From Syncephalis plumigaleata (lineage: Eukaryota > Zoopagomycota > Zoopagomycetes > Zoopagales > Piptocephalidaceae): DNA of 36,086 bases. The stretch spans positions 1 to 36,086 of the forward strand of contig JAIXMF010000121.1 in assembly GCA_025201365.1 (NCBI GenBank), given 5' to 3'. This document shows positions 33,501 to 36,086 of this stretch, piece by piece. The notes below the pieces were generated by a model that was given only the letters and a program-made list of their open reading frames with translations, had not been told where the DNA came from and searched no databases. How positions within the stretch are numbered: position 1 is the first letter of the stretch; each line of letters begins with the position of its first letter. The translations under genes were made by a program, and so were the position numbers.

Positions 33501-34354
33501 TAATCCCACCGATGGACTGGATGTATTCATGGGAATGGCAATGACACTTTGTTGCACACTATTGCAATGTTGACGCAATGCCGTATTGATATGATCGGCC
33601 GGTATGATAATCGAGGTGTCACTGTCATCCGGACAATGGAGCCGTTTAAGCCATCCTCGCAGTTGATGTCCGGCCGGCAAGTCTAGCGGGATTAGATTCG
33701 GGGGTAGGAACAAGTCGAGACGAGCACCTGGTCGGGCTACCCGACACAACTCCGCGATAACTTGTGCCCAATTAGTAGGCCTATACTCGCTCCATAATAA
33801 TGGAACGCAAAAACGAATATAATCGAATTGGTGGTCAGCAAGTGACAGTCCTATGTGGAGTAAACAGATGAGTGATCACCGAATTAGTCTATATGTAGAC
33901 ATATGTAGACATATGTATGTGTATGTACATATGTAAGCTAGTGTGTTACCTTGTCGAATGTCTGCTTTAATGGCCACGCATCCCGGTGGCAGTGGGTGAT
34001 AGTCGGTGTTTTCACCTTGGCTATCACTCGTATTATTATTAGTGGTGGTAGTACTAGTAGTAGTATTGAGTAGCGAACCACATGCAATGTGTCGTCCACC
34101 CGGATGAGTCTTGACCGTCTTCTAAACTCTCGTCATTCGTGTTAGTTCACCTTGTTATATCACTCTTAAACAGGGAACAAAGCAGCTCGTATACTACGCT
34201 AACTCACCTCTATCCATTGAGTGTCGCAAGCCTCAACGTCCAACGTCGAGTTACTTGACGGTAATGGCGACCATAAATGACCCAAATGTGATTCCAACCA
34301 GTGGTTCTGTCTTTTGACAAGTTCGACACGCGCTTGCTCTGAAGCAACTGCCAT
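30555..34354 (-). CDS. Triple-module class I SAM methyltransferase fusion (LaeA/UMTA-like)
   Basis: Ten exons encode 1047 residues: complement(30555..31147, 31205..31322, 31401..31515, 31579..32362, 32427..32547, 32633..32747, 32814..33179, 33238..33850, 34121..34208 replaced by 33950..34121, 34208..34354), i.e. the last two exons are 33950..34121 and 34208..34354. Three successive Rossmann methyltransferase units are in one frame. Unit 2 (about 430-720) has motif I ILNVATGTGVW at 459-469, then GLPYPNTYFDYIYQR and LLPGGLIEIIE. Unit 3 (about 770-1020) has RVLDLGTGTGGW at 798-809, GLPYPDGYFDYVYQR and LSHGGHIELVE. Unit 1 (1-290) keeps GLSLADHQFDYIRF and VARPGARLDLF but its motif I is LDVEACDTQW, so SAM binding is doubtful. 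A Ser/Arg-rich linker joins units 1 and 2. Substrate unknown. Internal ATG-less junctions argue against three genes. Confidence 0.88.
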
Positions 34355-35601
34355 GACTAACTAGATAGATAGAGTAATATTATTATTATTATTGTTATAA
34401 TTATTTAAGGCAAAGGCAAGGAAAGAAGATAAGTGGTGGTGCGTGTGCTACAACTACAACAGTAATAAAAAGCAGTAAACGAAAACAGTGAACGTCCACT
34501 TGTGTACGAATAACCATAAAATAAATAGTGAATGAATGAATGGATGGATGGAGTGAGCTGCGTAAAAAGGACAGTTGGCGGCGTTTTTTGTCTTCCTTTT
34601 GATTTGGTCCGTCCCCTTTCGTGATATGTGCTTGTCACTTCTTTTCTTATGAGACGGGTAACCTATCTATCACTCACTCACTCACACCCATCCTCAACCT
34701 CATACTCTTCTCTCTCTCTCTCTCTCGCTGACTTGTTCAGTCGAGATGAATGACTGAGAGCGTAAATGAGTGCGCGCATCTTCTGCAGGTTTAACGGCAG
34801 ATAAATCCAGTTATTAAAACGAATAGCACGTGTATATGTAGTGAACATGTAGTAATGGTATACACCTCATTCATAAGCACGTGTATTAGTCAAAGAGTGG
34901 GCTACTTATCACATAACAATTGTAAATGTGCATATATACAATAGAACTATTGTATTAGAAACAAGAACAAAGTCATGTAGATTTAACAATTAGGCAGTTA
35001 AGATGATGGTAGGTGAGATCGTCGTTGTCACATTATGTCAACTAGTTCTGTATTGGCAATCATTACTGAAACCTTTTATACCTGCATGAATCATAGTGGT
35101 GTTATCACTACTTACTATTGCCAAGATGCAGTAGCACATACTCTCTTCTAGCTTCTCTATATATATATATAACTATAGATATTGATATTCATGCTATCTA
35201 GTCAATACATCATTTGTGTAGTAGTAGTAATAAAAGGGTAATCTATGAAGCGGTAATGACGTTTATCATTCATCATTACTAAAAGTGACGTCACAACTTG
35301 TTACTTCTATACTTTTCTATAACCGTCTCATTACAATCCGATTCTCGCTTATAAAACCAATTCGTTTCGCTTGCCATAAACACGATTCATCATCATCACA
35401 CTCCACTCTCTACTTGATTACAATAAACGTAAAATATCAATATCCATTTGTTTATTCATTCTTCACTCTTTCTTTTCTTCATTTTCTTAACAACTATTGA
35501 CTTGCCATCTTTTACGTCACTTTACCAAGTGTTAACCACCACTACCACCACAAGCTATTGTTTTTTTTGACTTACTGTTTACTCTACACAACATTATCAT
35601 C
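34355..35601. other. Divergent intergenic region, methyltransferase / Rtc3-like gene
   Basis: Contains an (ATT)n run at 34378-34393, a CTCTCTCT run near 34711-34726 and a CTTATAAAACC TATA-like element at 35348-35358, about 250 bp upstream of the Rtc3-like ATG. 35360-35600 is pyrimidine-rich on the plus strand, as in front of the other + genes. No ORF of interest. Confidence 0.42.
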
Positions 35602-36086
35602 ATGGTCAAACGCGCCTCAGGAAATACCGGTGACCGCGTGGTATACAAGGCCGATAACGGCGAGGAGTTCTTCGTATTCGTTGAACCTAACATGGTACGT
35701 GTTCAATAATAACTGTTGCTCATTGTCATAAGCATACTAGACACTCGTACTAATCATTGTTCTTTTCGTTCTACATTCCATAGTATACAAGGTACAAGAA
35801 AGGCAAGTCATACATATTATAAGTCTAGTGTATAATTTTAGCATCATACTTACCATTGAATCGTTTAACAGATCCATCTACTCCATTGGTAGAAGTAGTG
35901 CAATGTAAGTAGAGTAGATAAACTATAAACATTCTAGATGATTAACATGTAACTATTGACTAGCATTCGACGTCTTCTCCACTCTACAAGGTGCGGTACT
36001 GATGGTATTGCCGGACTGTTCACTGCAAAGTCTAAGGTAGGTAAACGTAATCAATAATGTGGCAATACGTCATCACCTTCCATTTT
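35602..36086 (+). CDS. Rtc3/SBDS-like protein, 5' part (cut by window end)
   Basis: Exons seen are 35602..35694, 35784..35802, 35872..35904 and from 35964. Translation runs MVKRASGNTGDRVVYKADNG, EEFFVFVEPNM, YTRYKKDPSTPLVEVVQ, SFDVFSTLQG, matching the fungal Rtc3 (YHR087W) type of SBDS N-terminal-domain protein, which in yeast is linked to RNA metabolism and stress. Intron 2 is GC-AG. After LQG (about 35990) the frame breaks: the conserved-looking TDGIAGLFTAKSK is one frame off and is followed by a good AAG|GTAGGT donor at about 36037. The frame read directly ends in TAG at 36038-36040. This could be a sequencing or assembly error, or a real mutation; family length (about 110) implies one more exon beyond the window. 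Confidence 0.75.
35803..35871 (+). other. GC-AG intron in the Rtc3-like gene
   Basis: AAAG|GCAAGTCAT...GTTTAACAG|AT joins YTRYKK to DPSTPLVEVV (phase 1). No GT donor nearby keeps this frame. Confidence 0.83.

Noticed and set aside
30555-34354. Three separate methyltransferase genes in tandem
   Set aside because: No stop codon or good ATG separates the units; both linkers read through in frame and every exon junction keeps phase, so one fused gene is the simpler reading.
28759-34354. Idea that the three methyltransferase units perform the three methylations from phosphatidylethanolamine made by the adjacent decarboxylase
   Set aside because: Fungal phosphatidylethanolamine methyltransferases are membrane proteins of a different fold, unit 1 lacks the SAM motif, and convergent neighbours in a fungus need not share a pathway.
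1-36086. CRISPR array, tRNA or rRNA genes
   Set aside because: I looked for regularly spaced repeats and for tRNA T-loop motifs and saw none that hold up by eye; a tRNA scan would be decisive.

Overview
The window looks like nuclear DNA of an early-diverging (zygomycete-grade) fungus. Supporting this are many short introns of about 50-120 nt with GTAAGT-like donors, the standard genetic code, compact spacing between genes, and a mix of fungal housekeeping genes: eRF1, TIP41, a Bni1-type formin, an OST3/OST6 subunit, mitochondrial phosphatidylserine decarboxylase, an Rtc3/SBDS-like protein and LaeA-like methyltransferases. A Fanzor-type transposon relic and one convincing U12-type intron also fit that placement. 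The phylum is inferred, not proven. All exon structures were built by hand from splice signals, reading phase and protein conservation; every multi-exon model except the last keeps frame across all junctions.

Layout. 1-3845: two decayed, same-orientation Fanzor (TnpB-like) C-terminal remnants flank a two-exon F-box-like gene on the minus strand. 4109-5880 (-): eRF1, 7 exons. 6277-7464 (-): TIP41-like, 6 exons. 7645-13371 (-): a 1514-residue diaphanous-related formin with 20 exons, one AT-AC (U12-type) intron and one GC-AG intron. 14571-15922 (+): OST3/OST6. 16049-17822 (-): MFS transporter close to animal MFSD10/TETRAN. 19792-20718 (+): intronless membrane protein with an Asn/Ser/Thr-rich tail. 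22277-24629 (+): TBC-domain Rab GAP. 25469-26511 (+): unrecognised helical protein. 26702-28228 (-): predicted secreted pseudokinase. 28759-30440 (+): phosphatidylserine decarboxylase. 30555-34354 (-): one 1047-residue protein made of three fused class I methyltransferase modules, the first with an eroded SAM site. 35602-end (+): start of an Rtc3/SBDS-like gene, cut by the window end and carrying an apparent one-base frameshift.

The genes do not form an operon or an obvious single pathway. Neighbouring pairs are convergent with 110-190 bp between stops (OST3/MFS, helical protein/pseudokinase, decarboxylase/methyltransferase) or divergent over 0.5-2 kb.

The observations most worth a second look are the triple methyltransferase with matching intron phases in each module, the U12-type AT-AC intron inside the formin FH2 domain, the secreted pseudokinase, and the paired Fanzor relics around the F-box gene. 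I saw no rRNA, tRNA or CRISPR array.
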